From the NCBI GenBank assembly GCA_951799445.1, contig OX637287.1:49071724-49135723 (forward strand): 64,000 nt of DNA, given 5' to 3'. This stretch comes from Pseudisothecium myosuroides (taxonomy: Eukaryota > Streptophyta > Bryopsida > Hypnales > Lembophyllaceae). The notes under the pieces were generated by a model that saw nothing but the letters and a program-made list of their open reading frames with translations, ran no database searches and was not told the DNA's origin. The translations under genes were made by a program, and so were the position numbers. Positions 23,630 through 37,400 of the stretch are shown here, one piece after another. The first letter of the stretch is position 1. The number at the start of each line of letters is the position of its first letter.

Positions 23630-24716
23630 GGTTCCTGAAACATGCATTCGAATGTTCAGTACGCATAGACCACAGGATCACATGTACAACGAAGAGGGAT
23701 CATCTAATATCCTAACCCACCAGAAGTATTAACCTGCACGGTATATACTAACTTGAGATTCGACATTGCACCAACGCCAAAGTATTCAGACAAATCTTAA
23801 CATATTGAAGACGTTTGTAAAGTAAAGAGACTCATATAAGGTTGTCCAAATTCTGAAACTCGGAAAGTTTCTACACATCCTAAATTTCATCGAACTCCAT
23901 AACAAAAAATGGCATACAGTTCTACACTGAAAAAGTACTTAGTAAAGCTATAATAACTTCCCCAACAGCCACCGCTTCCTGTGCTTAACAAGAGAAGCGA
24001 AGCGCCATGATGGACAGTTAAAGCGGCACACTAGAAGGAATAGATTCCCTTCTTAACAATCTCTTTCCCAAGAATAGCCACCACCTTTGCATGAACATAA
24101 ACGCTTGGTTCTTAAAAGACAAAACAAACGGAGCAACTTGATTTAGGTCCAGAAAAACAAAAAAGAACAACAAAAAATACAAAGACCTTTCCCACACCGA
24201 CAACTGCTTAACGCCACAGAAGCTTTCACACGGAAAGTAAACACACAGCCAAGAACAAGAACAATGCAACACATCACCTGGTCTCACACCACCGCGGTGT
24301 GCACCAACACCGACCGTCGATCTTCCACAGGGTCGTAGCCGCGTGTGCGGAACTCCCTCCAAACTAAAAGCTCTCAAGTGAAAACCTCAGAAAGAAGCGG
24401 CGCATGCAACGACCGCAAGCGAACACACTCGCAAACTGCAGCACCAAAACCCTCACAACCGTCCTCCGGCCCGCTCTTCCCCGAAATGGCACCCAAAAGC
24501 TCCGCGTGAACCCGAGCGGAAGAGGAGAAAACCTCGGCGACCGCACGAATCGTCCGCCACGGGCCGCAAGCAGCGATGCGAGGGGGGAGGGGGAGGAGGA
24601 GGAGGAGGTGAAGGAGCAGCAGTGACGAGAGCAAGGGCGATGGCGGACAAGCGGGAAGTTCGAAAAACAACAACGACACCGAAACCGGTTCCAGAGCCTT
24701 ATTGGAGGCTTTGCTC
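23630..24716 (-). promoter_or_regulatory. G3BP leader intron, 5' UTR and promoter region
   Basis: The minus strand reads TTTCAG|GAACCATGG at the G3BP start, so the first intron lies in the leader. A plausible donor (ACCAG|GTGATG) is near 24278. The GC-rich 24290-24660 block, with a GAGGAGG/CTCCTCC run (24580-24612), is the likely 5' UTR. The exact transcription start is not visible. Confidence 0.5.
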
Positions 24717-24734
24717 AAACCCTAACCCTAATCC
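24717..24734 (+). promoter_or_regulatory. Telo-box
   Basis: AAACCCTAACCCTAATCC, about two telomere-type units, lies just upstream of the GC-rich G3BP leader. Telo-boxes are frequent in promoters of plant translation and cell-growth genes. Its role here is inferred from position only. Confidence 0.6.
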
Positions 24735-27700
24735 TAGGCGCGTATTAAATTAGTGTGGCTTGAATTATTATTGCTTCTAGCACCTTCGCTAATTCCTCGG
24801 CGCTACTGTGGAAGCCTCTCATTGGTGGAGAACGTGTTTCAGTACCCCCAAAATCTGAACGAGGTGTGCAGTCTGCACCCTCTAGTTCCCCCAAATCTTC
24901 GTGATGGCTAACTCTAACAATCTAAAATAAACTAGAAAAGAAAATAACATAGAAGGGCATGAAACCTTCAAAAAAATCTCCAAAAAATTAATTTTTTTTC
25001 TAATTTTTGGATGAAGTCTACAAATTTTAGATATAATATTTATGGATGTATGTATGCAAGTAGTAGGTGAATACACAAAAGTCGATGCTTATTCTAACTT
25101 GCTTCTGTAATAGGTTGTTTAGCCCTAGAATAGTGAAGTCAATTTCAAAAATTCAAAGTAAATAATGGTCAATGAGTCTTTTATAATGTCCTGGATTGAT
25201 TCATGGATTAATGAGCTCCATGGGATTAAGGAATATATTGATTTATTTGAAAAGAACATTAAAAAAATAATAGAAATAGGGATAAAGAATCAAACCTCAA
25301 AACATTCATTATACTATTGTTAGCAAAACAGAAAATAGATAACAAGACATCATAGGAGCACCATAGATTATGCAAGATCGTAAACTGAATTGATAGCTAC
25401 AATAGATAGTGAAGAAAAGGACCATTTCTATTATCTTTATTGATTGAATAACATCCAAAGCACCCAAAATCTAGGTGGCGTTGCTTCCTAGTTCCAGATT
25501 TGATTCCTGACAAACAATTGTACAAAAGTTTGTGCTTCCAATGCTAGACAGAGACCCGAAATACCTTTGGTACTGAACCAGTCACATAGTTCTAGGTGGC
25601 GTCACTTCCTGGTTCTTGATTTGATTCCCGACAAAAAATTGTACAAAGGTTTGTGGCTTCAGTGCTAGACAAAGACCTAAAATACCCTTGGTACTAAACC
25701 AGTCACATAGTGATAGTAATGTTATGAATACAGCTCCAACATTCTTGTATATTAGTTGACTTTAAATTTGTATAGACTAAATTTCACCAAATACAATTAT
25801 AGCTAAAGAACTAAAACATTATAACCTTATTGAAAACAACTATAACTAGTTTACTTCCAAAAAAGAGACTCTGATGGTAATAATTGCAACCTAGGTCTCT
25901 ATGGCCTTGTTAACTACTTTCTATTGATTATTGATTATATTAATTTTATATTTGGCTTATCCATTGTAACAATCTCTATTTCAATATTCTACTAAAATTT
26001 TCTTTTGAAATACAACAAAAGAAAACAATTATCAAGTCCATTTTGGCATATTCTATGGCGGAAATTCCAAAGTTCTCTCTATTTACAAATAATTATATTG
26101 ATAATATCAATCATAAATATAATCATATCTTTCTAAACTTTTTATATGCATCTCTACTATGACTAGTTGCCCTTTATTTTTATATTAATATATTATTATA
26201 TCAATCTAAAAATATATATTACCTTGAAAGATATTTTCTTAGCATCTATTATTATTCTATCTAATCTTCAAGATGAATTACTATGGCCTACTTGAAGTAC
26301 TGATTTATAAATTGTTTCTTATTTAACTCATGCTAAAAATGAATCATTTGAAAATTAGAAAACTTTCATAAAAAATTCAATAATTTAGCAAAAAATAAAG
26401 TAAATTAATCAAATTTGTTCACCAATTTTTTATATTCATCATCAATTGTATTAAATTCCTAAATGAATATATATGATTAATTTGGATCTATACATTACAA
26501 AATCTAGGGGTTTGTTTTAGTATAAGTTATTAATGATTGTACTATTGGTCATTTTGTACAAGAGATAGAAGTCTATATTATTGAAACTATTGGAAATTTT
26601 TCAAATAAAAGAGGCGCTTTACACGGTTTTATAAGATTTGAGCCCAACCCACATATACAAATATATATATGTATAGGATTGGATTCTAAAGTATTTCAAT
26701 TCAAACTTAGTAGGAGATTATTTTGTATTTACAAAAAGGCAAATAGCTTCATTTATTCAATATAAATCACACATTGTCATAGCATAATTTATACATGTAT
26801 TATATATCAAAACTACAAGAGAGATGTGCCTTCAAAAACCCATGCAAAGGTTGTTTTATTAAAACATGTCCAATGAGGCATGTTCCACATGACTGTATTA
26901 TGTATAATAATTAGACTTTTTCAATGCATTTTTTATATAAAAATAATATAAATTCAACAAATGCTTAAAAATGAAACTTGAATAACTACTAGAATGCTAT
27001 AATTGAGGTAACAATAGATGCAATACTATACAAGTTAATTTAATCGATGCAAGAATTTATAGTGTGTAAGAATCCTTTACGCTAATTTGGATGAATGTGG
27101 TCAAATTAGTGTAAAATTTGGATGACTTTCAAATGAAAAATGAATGAAAGATGGATAACAATCACAATAAAAGATGATATGAAAATTCTTAATTTTGCCA
27201 CTACCAAAATATGGTTGTAAAGGCACCTTAAGGGTTAGAGGTACACTACACTACTCCATACTTACGTCCACAAACGTGTCTTTCCTTTCCCCATTATAAG
27301 TCCATATGCACGCACACATCCAACATCGGCACTCAATTTCAGACACTAGGCACAAAGAGCAAATTGTAAAAATAAAAACTACAAAATAGATTGCTTTAAC
27401 AGTGGATGGAGTCGTCACATCCAAGCCATGATAACGGTATCAAGGTGATCCTACAAAATTGATTAATGGTTTCATAATCTACATTACAAAATTGGCAGGT
27501 GCTGCTGTAACTTTTACCCCTACGGGATAGGCTATTCACAGACTTTCCCACGGAATTCAAGTACTAAATAACTGATACATCTTGTATCAACTCCTACATG
27601 TCTCTCCTGCGCGCTGAAAAAAAGATAAGGCCATTGGCACAGCGTAATGCTAAATGAGCAAAAAAAAAATCTTCACGTACCAAAGGTACAGATTACAATG

Positions 27701-27814
27701 TACCGAATATTTGTGGAAAGACTACAATGTGGATATGCTCACAATTACACAGCGCACATCTGTCAGGTGGGCGCCAAATGAGAAGAAACAGAAGTTTCGG
27801 AATTCGCCAGGACG
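24735..27814. other. AT-rich spacer
   Basis: About 3.1 kb with no supported gene. It holds a 121-bp tandem duplication (25471-25712) and, near the right end (27230-27600), a less AT-rich stretch. The last part probably carries the 3' end of the CCA-adding enzyme gene. Strand biases and stop density give no hint of further exons. Confidence 0.4.
25471..25712. repeat. 121-bp tandem duplication
   Basis: Two units, 25471-25591 and 25592-25712, begin CTAGGTGGCGTTGCTTCCTA and CTAGGTGGCGTCACTTCCTG and end CCAGTCACATAGT. They differ at about a tenth of positions. TTTGATTCCCGAC within the unit is weakly like a tRNA B box, but no tRNA or SINE can be drawn. Confidence 0.85.
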
Positions 27815-30800
27815 CTACTGCGACTTCAGACGCTTAACATTCTCCCCTTGAAACCAATCCAAGCATTGCTCCTCGGTACCATCTGGATGGGCCAGCTCCC
27901 ACTTGTGAAATTTGCCCATCTGCAAATAAACCCAAGACTTTCTTGGCATCAGATGAAACTATAATCAGTCTTGCGTAGTTGCTGAATAAATCTGTATTCT
28001 CTCGTTTCAAATACGGGAGAGAAAATATCAAAAACCTTTCAACAATGAAGCTTACCCATTCTTTGACCTGTGGACCACCTTTCTGTAGTCCAAGAAGGCT
28101 CATAACCTTTTTGCCATCAAGTAATGGCTTCCGGGTCCAAACATTGTCTAGTCCTGTAGAAACACGCCATAAATGAATCATCAGATATCGATGATTTGAA
28201 AAGTGAACTTTGCAGTAAAGCATCAACTTCGCATATCAAACTCCTTACCTAATCTCAATATGGCGGATTCAATTAGAAGGCAGTTATTTGCTCTCTCCGG
28301 TGCACTGGCTTCATCTAACGGAACTGACAGAACTGACGAAAGAACCAAAGCCAGGCGCCAGAGGCCCTTGATATTCCCCAACAGCAAACCTGCACACGGT
28401 TCAATTCCACGGCAACATCACCCTCCGATACTTTAACAGACGGATGGATCAATGGGAGAACCCGAAAGAAACAAAATCATAAGACGCAGTATTCACATAA
28501 ACAGCAGATGAAAAATGTGAAACAAAGGATGAATTGCAAATTGAACTCAAACTGGATTGCAAATCTTATTGAGTAAGACAAAAATAATATGTGGAAGACG
28601 AAACACTTAAGTTTATTACGTTTCCTAGTTGCTTCTGACAGTACAAAGCAATGCAAGCTCCAGCGTAATTGTCTCCTGAAAGGTGAGTTGAAAACCTGCT
28701 TGAACTCTCTTCTCTGCTTGGAATTCTTCATCACTCTTGTCATGTACCTCACTAAGGAACAGTTCTGTAATGTTTACAAATTGCTCCGCAGCAGAGTGAA
28801 GTTGTACCACCTGCCGAAGACATGATCGAGAAATCATGCATCGAAACAAGCATGAGTCAAATTCACTAAGACACTCAAACATGAGCAGATATTGTTGTAT
28901 AACAGAAGCTGCAGACAAAGATCTTGAAGGTTGCAAAAAATTAGAGCTCTATACAAACCTTTTTAGCATCATCTGACTTCAGCTTCAAGGATTCCTTCAT
29001 AATAAGTTCTGATATCGGTAGCTGCATACAAAACGTCCAAAAACAAGCAGATAAGAGCTCTGAGAATGTCTGCAATAGTGGGAGATGTCTTAAAAGGCAA
29101 CATATAATCAATACAGTAGAGCGTTCTGGAACACCCGTGCTGCAAGTCAGAGAGAATCACTTTCTATGTGCACAAATTCAATAATATCAACTTGACATCA
29201 GAAACCCAAGAACAGACACAGCAGAATATGCATACAAGGATAATCTTTAAGTAAAAAGTAACTCAGCTCCAAGATAAGAACGAAAAGACATTTCAAAAGA
29301 ACTCACCACGCCTTTCTTCTGTGGAACTGTGACATGTCTTAAGGGAAGGAGTAAGCTAGCAAGATGAAAAAGCCTCGTTTCCTCATCCTAGACATTGAAG
29401 TAAAGAATATTTCAATCAGATTATATCCATGAAAAAAAGTTGATGACAAATGACAAAGCAAAGAGAAAATACAATCGCAGGTATCGTATTCCCAATACCA
29501 GTTATAGTGAAACCAACTCTACAGAAATAACCTATCTGCAAATCTGAACTTCCAAAGCGGAGAGGAACAAAATGAGACAATCAGGATGATTTGATAAATA
29601 TTGACAACGTATTGAAGAAACAACCCAGCGTATGGTCATACCGACAATTTTGCTTCTGAACTTGGAGCACCTTCAAATTCAACCAAGATCTCTCCAGCCG
29701 CTTCCATGTGATCCACACACAACCTACACATTCAGAAGATACTCAGATGATCTGCTACGTAACTGGAGCTCATTCGGTCACATACAAGCACAATGATGAG
29801 CAACACAATCGAAATGCTCACCTTCCGATGTTTTCCTCAAGTGGGGGCTTTGTGTTCGATAAACCATTCGTGAAAATAACAGGAAAGAGTTGAAGTTGCT
29901 CCACGCGTCGCATTGCTGTAAGTGGCTTCTTGCCCCTCAGCATCAGGTCAATCTACAGCAGAAAGAAGAAGCCCATCAAAGATCGTGGTTACAACCTGAT
30001 CTTCACTTCAAGTCAAAAGGCAGCAAACCAGTGGAAATGGATATTTACCTCGTGACCAATACGTTCACGGCTCACTTTGCTGCCCAGTGCTGTCCTGACT
30101 TCATCACATGAAGCTGCCTCTTTCACCTCGTCCTCCAACTCAAATCCAAATCGAGCACCTGGTGGAGTGAGGTTTTAAAGGTGAGCATTGCAATCATAAT
30201 TGGACTACAAAATACTGTACAGACAATCATCAGAACATACTGCCAAAGACCCACCGAAGCGTAAAGCCCGCATCACGCGCAGCGGGTCGTCCAGAAAAGT
30301 TTCCTTGGAAGGAAGCGGAGTGCGGATAATCCCTGCTTTCAAATCTTTGAGTCCTGTAATACACGACAATAAGCAGTCATTGCCTGAACTAAGAGGGTCG
30401 GGGCTAAAAATAAGGCAGCAAACAACCGAATTTGCACAAGCGACTACATTGAAAGCTAGCTGTAAACACAGGAAGTTGAACTCAAAAAATTAGTGTTCAT
30501 GAGGAAAATCACGAAAAATGATGTTGACATTCGACAAACACATGCGTCAAGAATGAACTGCACACACAGACGACCATTTTCACTGTAGCTTTGACATGTA
30601 AGGGTTACAAACCTCGTGACGTCAGATCCTCCACACAACGTTTGTTGATGTTGTAAAACAAACTGGCCAAGACAATCAAAGTACACTTGAGTACCGGTAT
30701 CCCATATACAGATAGAAAAAAATTCAGATGAAACTTGGTCCAAGAATAGATTTCAATATTCAGTGCCTGCCTTAAGGTGACACACAGACCTGTTTATAGT

Positions 30801-33290
30801 CAAATCTCGTCGCAAAGCATCTTGTTCCGCGGTTCCAAATTCCTGGAAAATTGCCAACTTATAAGCAACATCCACAACTCGGACTCCTATGTGCATTTAC
30901 CCCTTAGGCCATTCCAGAACTCTCGAGCAAGAGTTTCATGAGCACGTAACTGGAATTCGTGGAATCCTCAATGCAATCAGGACAAGATGACTAATGGATG
31001 GTAGTAACTCTTAAAATATTCTCATAGTGGACCAGAGCCACGCACCATAGTTGGGATCCGGCTGTTTTGCGCGTATGTCTCTGCCCGTAAGTTTACAAAA
31101 TCAACAAGCATACCCTTGACACGCATGGTAGCTGTCTCCAAATGTTTTGACTGTTCAGGGTTACTGCAACACAGAATTTCAGATTGAGTGACAAGATCTA
31201 GCCCAAAAGATCTCCTATTAGATTCACAAAGTTATTAACGGCAAGCTTAAATTAATATAACAGAAAATTAGATCAACATTAAGAAGATATAAAGTTAAAT
31301 TAATGTCAAGTTAAATTGTGCCATTTATTGTGTACAATAAAAGTTAATGCCAAAGACACAAAAATCACACTACCTCTAAGTTAACACCATCTACATTACA
31401 CTAATAACAGTAACGTAACAGTAACTCTATGTGAGGATTATATGAATCTAATGCATATTAATTAACATTAAGAACTAATGTAGGGGACTTTTGTGAGGTA
31501 ATATTGCATACAACCAATTCACCTTTTCAACCAATTCCTGTATTCTATTAAGAGGTGTGCTACATTGCACTCAACTGGTCGTCTTTGCTGACAACACCTC
31601 GCTTTCAACAACATGAGTTCCTCAATAGTTCGTCTGCTCATTGGAAACAAAATCCTGTAGACAGAAACAAGCCTATAGAGAAATCGGAGTAGACGACAAG
31701 CGCACCTCAGGATAATATGCAGTTTTGAGGTTTCTTCTCCAATGCTTGAGCGGTACTCGTTGACTTTCTCGCAGAACTGCTTGCCCAACATATTGTCTAT
31801 CGCAATATCAATGTCGTGTGAATCTTTTCCCAAAAGCTGTGAAATGGAAACAAAAGAAACCATCAGTTCATCGACAAGGTAAAGTACTTGGCTCTAGAGA
31901 ATATATCTCATTCGTTACTAGCACCTGAGAACCTCCCGGTACAGATCTACACTATCACCGTTGCGGATGATAAAACTTCGCTTCCAAACTCCCCGTACAG
32001 AACACCACACCGCAGCGTTATTAGGTCTGGCTCATTATATTTTATTTTCACCGGTAGTGTGCGCTCCTATCTATTAGTGACACTGAATTTCACTTTTCAA
32101 AAGAATGTATCACCCGAATAGAACAGAGTAATTTGGGACGCAGCTTAATCGTTCACTCAGGCCTTAGAAGGATTTCGGTGTAATCTATTGGATCGACCAT
32201 AATTCAGTAAAAGCCACAACTATTCTCCGCCCGCCATTACCAATGTTTCGTCCAGCTACATGAAAAGAAACGAGCTGGAAAGCAAATCAAATGCAAGTAA
32301 AATCACTCGCACATATGCCTGATCGAAAAGGAAAAGCAACGTAGAATTGGCCTGTGCCGCTCCAAGAAGACCTCAACACCCACGACAACTTCCCAACGTC
32401 AACCTAATTGCAACAAGTGTTACAAAGCATCACGGAATTGACGATCAACTATTCTGCACGAAACTCGAGCAACAGGTGTCGAAAGCGCAAATGGCGAATC
32501 ACTGAATCGACGAGATTATTCCGCCCAAAATTCGAGCAACAGCAATCGAAAGCGCACATGGCGAATCACTGAATTGACGAGATTCTTCGCCCAAATTCGA
32601 GCAACAGCAATCGAAAGCGCAGATAGCGAATCACAGAATTGGCGAGATTATTCCGCCCAAAATTCGAGAAACAGCAATCGAAAGCGCACATGGCGAATCA
32701 CTGAATTGACGAGATTCTTCGCCCAAATTCGAGCAACAGCAATCGAAAGCGCAGATAGCGAATCACAGAATTGGCGAGATTATTCCGCCCAAAATTCGAG
32801 AAACAGCAATCGAAACCTTCCCGAATTCTACACAATTCAGTAGAAAGGCAATCACTGAATTCGCAAACTAATAGTCTACCAAAAAAAAAGAGAGCAACAG
32901 CAAATTCACCTTGTCCCGCACCCATCCTCCTGCCACCCGAAGCTCCGTATCAAGTCCAAAATGCTGCAAAGTCGCGACGAGCACCTCGAAAATCTTCTCC
33001 TCCTGCTCCGTCAACTGAATTGACTCCACCACCTTCACAGGGGCTTCTTCCACCCCCTTCTTCTCCACCCCCACTCCCATCGTTTGCACGCACAACGCTC
33101 TCCACGACGATCGCCAAGGTCCCGGGGACACCTGCACTCCCAATTCTCGCCGGCTGGCAATCCCGAAAGACAAGGAGCGTCGTGACGGAACTGCGGCAAG
33201 TGCTCTTCGGGGAATGGAAGGGTTGAAAGGAAGCTGACGAAGCGCAATACCAAGTCGCAACGACAGGGAAGCAGAGGCCATGTCCGCCAT
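27815..33290 (-). CDS. tRNA CCA-adding nucleotidyltransferase, fifteen exons
   Basis: Minus-strand exons are 33290-32910, 31836-31706, 31163-31046, 30842-30790, 30662-30613, 30353-30255, 30158-30049, 29952-29822, 29723-29642, 29387-29307, 29021-28959, 28810-28696, 28389-28249, 28153-28056 and 27919-27815. Phases close to give 585 residues. The enzyme adds CCA to tRNA 3' ends. Motif A is VAGGWVRDK then DIDIAIDNM, with the metal-binding D135 and D137. Then come RRDLTIN|SLFYN (motif B), LDDPLRVMRALRFGARFGF (motif C/D) and SRERIGHEI (motif E). The ~75-residue Arg/Ser-rich leader suggests an organelle transit peptide, and MADMASAS, MASAS or a downstream ATG could give alternative products. It ends WELAHPDGTEEQCLDWF, as plant orthologues do. 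Confidence 0.95.
32481..32811. repeat. 65/67-bp tandem repeat with 132-bp higher-order unit
   Basis: Five units start GAAAGCGCA at 32481, 32548, 32613, 32680 and 32745. Their lengths alternate 67, 65, 67, 65, 67, from CGAGATTATTCCGCCCAAAA versus CGAGATTCTTCGCCCAAA variants. The two-unit blocks 32548-32679 and 32680-32811 are almost identical. The array lies in intron 1 of the CCA-adding enzyme gene, next to exon 1. Confidence 0.9.
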
Positions 33291-34469
33291 AGCCAGGACT
33301 GTACAGCAACGACCGCGAGGTTTAAGCAAATTAGGGTTTGGAGCGCAAGCCAGGTCAGCTTTGCTTGCGTGCCCTCTTTGTTTCTCTCCCTCCAAAGTGT
33401 GTCATCTCTAAAATGACTATTCGCAAATGGCTAACAACTTTTAAGCTTTGAAACTCCGGGAATAGAGGGTGGGGAATAAGATAGTGGACTCATTAGGTTA
33501 ACTAAACCCTAGTGAACACGCAAGGAAAAAAATAACTAAAAATGATCTTTGAGATATCTTTCAAGTGGTATATAAAGGAAAAGATTCTAAGATGCTTCAC
33601 TTTTAATACAGAAAGAATCAGTAGGTGGCTAAAAGATGTTGATCCAAAATGACATCTTTAGGCAACTTATATCAATTTACATTTTATAAAAATTATTGTT
33701 TCAAAAAATCACCTAAAAAAATTATTTTTTAAAAACCAACTGTTGCTAGGAAATACAACAATTTCTAGTGTCATTTTTATGCTTTTTTTTTTTTTTAATT
33801 CTTGAACAAAGCAATTGATGTTATTAAAAATCTTCTACATAAGATAGAAATGCAAATGTTCATCCTTGGAATTTTGTGTGGAAAAGGAAGGTCTGGCACA
33901 ATAGTTTGACCTCGAATGAGTGCTCTTAGAATTTTTTCTTAGCAAACAATTCACCTAGTACTTCTAAAAAAATGATTTTTATGGTGACCAATCAATCCTT
34001 CAAGGCTCAAGTAAGTATTTTTTGTCTTTCAGCTAGCTTCAAATGGGATCCATTTGGGTCATTCAAAATCCAAATCCTAATATTTTGGTGTATATTCAAT
34101 GTGATTATTGATGCGCTTCCAATGATAGCATTCTCAAGCTCTAATTTTACATCAATCAAAAAATAGATACATATAAAGAGGGCTGTTTGCCGTCCCCCAT
34201 TGAAGATGCTCTCACTACCTGCGCTGCACTGATTCATGATTCGTGCTTTCGTTTTCTTAACTTAAACGTGCTTTGCTTAAGTCGCGCCCTGAATTGCAAC
34301 ATGTGAGCTCGATCACTGGGGCAACAATTTAGGGTTTAGAGTTTTTAATCTAATTTTCCTTGCTCTGTTACTTTTTCAGTTCTTTGGAGTGGGCATCTTG
34401 TTTCTGTGACTTTCCAGAGCTTGCATTGCAGGAATTTCAAGTTTTGACGATGCTGCACCCATTCTAGCC
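33291..34469. promoter_or_regulatory. Divergent promoter, CCA-adding enzyme / PGP phosphatase
   Basis: These 1179 bases separate two oppositely directed start codons. The ends adjoining the genes are less AT-rich, and the middle (33520-34170) is AT-rich with no repeat I recognise. A 14-base T run lies at about 33784-33797. There is a probable 5' UTR intron border on the right side near CATTGCAG|GAATTTC (34431). Confidence 0.4.
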
Positions 34470-37400
34470 ATGCGATCTTCGTGTGGCACCCACTTGCTGT
34501 GCTCTCCTCTTTCAACCACCTTGCTGCGCATTTCGAGCCAGAGAGTTCGTGTTTCGGTTCACAATGTTGGTTTAAGATGCTGTTTCACAAACCACAGCTG
34601 GAATTGCAGAACACGAGAATCGCAACTACCAAGGTTAGGGTTTCAAATTGGAGCTAGGGCTGCCAAGGACGTTGGCGTGGATGTGAGTGCAACGGGTAAG
34701 TGGCCTATAGAAAGGACCGAAGTGTTCGTGCGGGGAATTTTCTTAGAGATCTAAGTTTATTTAATTTTTGAGCAACAAATGCAATGTTCGTCACTGGTAT
34801 AGAATTTGGCCCCGTATGAATTCTATCGTTCTCACACTATGATTGAATTCTTTTTTTCTATGAATTCAATCATTCGTTTTAATACCATGAATCCCTGGTC
34901 CTGAATTTTAGGGGCCAGGGAAGCTCTGCTCAAGAAATGTATCCCGTTGTCATGTCGTCTTTTTGGAACTTTAGGTTTAGGGTTTGGAGAAGGAATCAGG
35001 CCTTCTGTTTTTTGAGCAATTTTTAGTGATCACATAGGGACTTTCGTTAGTCTAGTTTTGCCAGTCTGTTTGAGATCACATGCTATGTACTTCTCTGATT
35101 CTGGTGATGTAGAATTTGGCCCATTCAAAGTCTATTTTGTTATCAATCGTTTTATAACCATGAATCCTTGTTTCTTTAGGGGCTAGTGAAGCTATGCTCA
35201 AAAGAGTATCACGTTATCATTTGGAAATGGAGGTTTAGGGTTTGGAATTACAGGTTTAGGGTCTGGAGAAAGAATGTTGACAATATTTGTAATCGTACCG
35301 TGTAGACAAGCAAAGTGTGGATTCACGGAAAGCGACGTCTTCTTCGGGGTCCCCAGAAGTGCCTGCGACAATTAGGGTTTCGGAGGAGATGGGCCAATTG
35401 GAGCCAGAGGGACCAGACTCTGATGTGAGGGATGGTGTGAAGATGAACAAGTCCATCTGGTCGAAATTAGGGCAGAGAATCAACATCGCAGGAATCCAAT
35501 TCGCATCTCGAATCATGTTGTGGGATCAGCATCTTGCCGTTCCTCATATCAGCGTCCCGGACATACGGTAAATGTCACAGCCAAAAGTTTCAGGGGCTTG
35601 TTGCTATATTCGTTCTCTTTAAACACTCATGGTGAATGCCATCGTTTGCTTCTACTCTCTCACTAGGTGTGAACTTGATATTGGGAAGGACACTGCTATC
35701 AAAAGCAATTCACAAGTTAGTACCTGCCGAGCTTCTGGGCGGTGAAGCAGGTACTTGCAAATAAAATTTGATGAAGGTACCCTTAATTGTCATTATCGGA
35801 CATTATTTGTCATTATCTCACTGCGAAAGGCGTTTTATATTCCAATTTATATCTAATTCTTTTTTTGAATTCAATTTTAGTACCTTATTTGCAGAATGTT
35901 ATGTAATATCTTGAAAAACACGTTGTGTTTGTGCTGATCTCGATTTTCGGTTGTTGATTCTAAGTATACTTAGAAAACATAAATGCCCAAGTTTAAGAAT
36001 TTAGCATTTCCGGTTGTCGAGGTTTCTTTCTAGAGTTAAGGTTTCGTTACTACATAGAAACAGGGTTTGGGAGTTGTCCATGACTGGATTGTTTCTGCAG
36101 GTGGATAGACTGGAAGGCTTTACATGATCGTGGCTTTCAAGGTGTGGTATTTGACAAGGACAACACTCTCACTGCACCTTACGCGCTTGCGGTGTGGCCA
36201 GCCCTTGCGACACCTCTTCAGGAATGCCAGTCCGTTTTCGAGGGCCGAATTGCCTTGCTCAGCAACTCAGCTGGTACGTGGGTCTTCTTGCTTGTACAAA
36301 TACGTCAATTGTAATTTAGATCACTTCCATGCCAACTGCATGCTTGCATAGTAACTTTCCTGGTATGACATGTTTTGATCAAGATGAAAATTGGGTCGAG
36401 AGCAGGGTTGTATCAATTCGATCCTGATGGAGTAGAGGCGAAAGCATTGGAGGACAGACTGGGTATTCCTGTTATTCGCCATGGTATGATTCCATGTCCA
36501 GATCTGAAATATTTTTCTCATCAAGTGCTTAGTTTCTTATTTTTGTACTCGTGACGTGATTATTATTGATCAGATATCAAGATAAAGACTTCGCCATAAG
36601 TGCAGTTGAAGACACATGCCGTTTGAAGTATCAGATGTTAATTCTATGTGGTGGACGGTTCTGTCTCACCGGGTTTTTTTTCCAGAAATTACTTACTTGG
36701 AACGTGGATTAAATTATTATGGTATCTGTTGACTCGTTATTCAGGGACGAAAAAGCCAGCAGGAACTGCTGAGGATCTTGCAAAGCATTTTCGATGCGAC
36801 CCGTCACGCCTTATAATGGTATTTGTTTCCTTTTTCGTGAAACACAGCTCCCTATTGTATGGTTGAGTAGCTGCAAGAAGTGTAACTTATATGCCTTCCT
36901 ATGGAGCGCCTGCTGTAATCGAAATATGCGCTTGAGTTTGATTGGATGGTTCTGTTTCTTTTAACCTGTTCTAGAGGGATGTGCCACCTGTTCAAAGCTC
37001 AGGCTCTCGTGAACAGGGATGTGCCATTTGTATCTTCTGAGCTTTTGTGCTTCTTAAATTGACCGTAATGTTCTGCTCAAAATTTGCAGGTAGGAGATCG
37101 CTACTTCACAGACATCGTTTTTGGCAATAATAATGGTTTGCTCACAATCAGGCCCGCTCCGCTCACACTTATCGGTGAACCTTTTGTCGTGCAGAAGGTA
37201 TTGTTTTTTCTCTTATGTGCAGAAGGATGATGGTGTATCTCCGATTTCCTCGTGTCAAAATTTGTTGATCGAAGTTTTCTTCTGCCTGAAATTGGTGTAG
37301 CTCCTTTTGTAGATACAATTTGGGACAGGAGTAGTTTTGAGGACCCGCTGTGCAGTCCCGGCATTTTGTAGGGTATTGTAGGTGATGAAGTCTTATCCAA

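Noticed and set aside
29000..29160. Minus-strand frame CACGGGTGTTCC... after a TTGCAG acceptor as an exon of the CCA-adding enzyme
   Set aside because: A shifted frame in the same region (29021-28959, ISELIMKESLKLKSDDAKK) fits the family and the phase; the longer frame does not.
32481..32811. Possible CRISPR-like array
   Set aside because: Units are contiguous tandem repeats without unique spacers, in a nuclear intron.
33290..33395. Longer N-terminus for the CCA-adding enzyme from 33395
   Set aside because: The frame there begins with TTG, not ATG. The first ATG is at 33290 in a good plant context.
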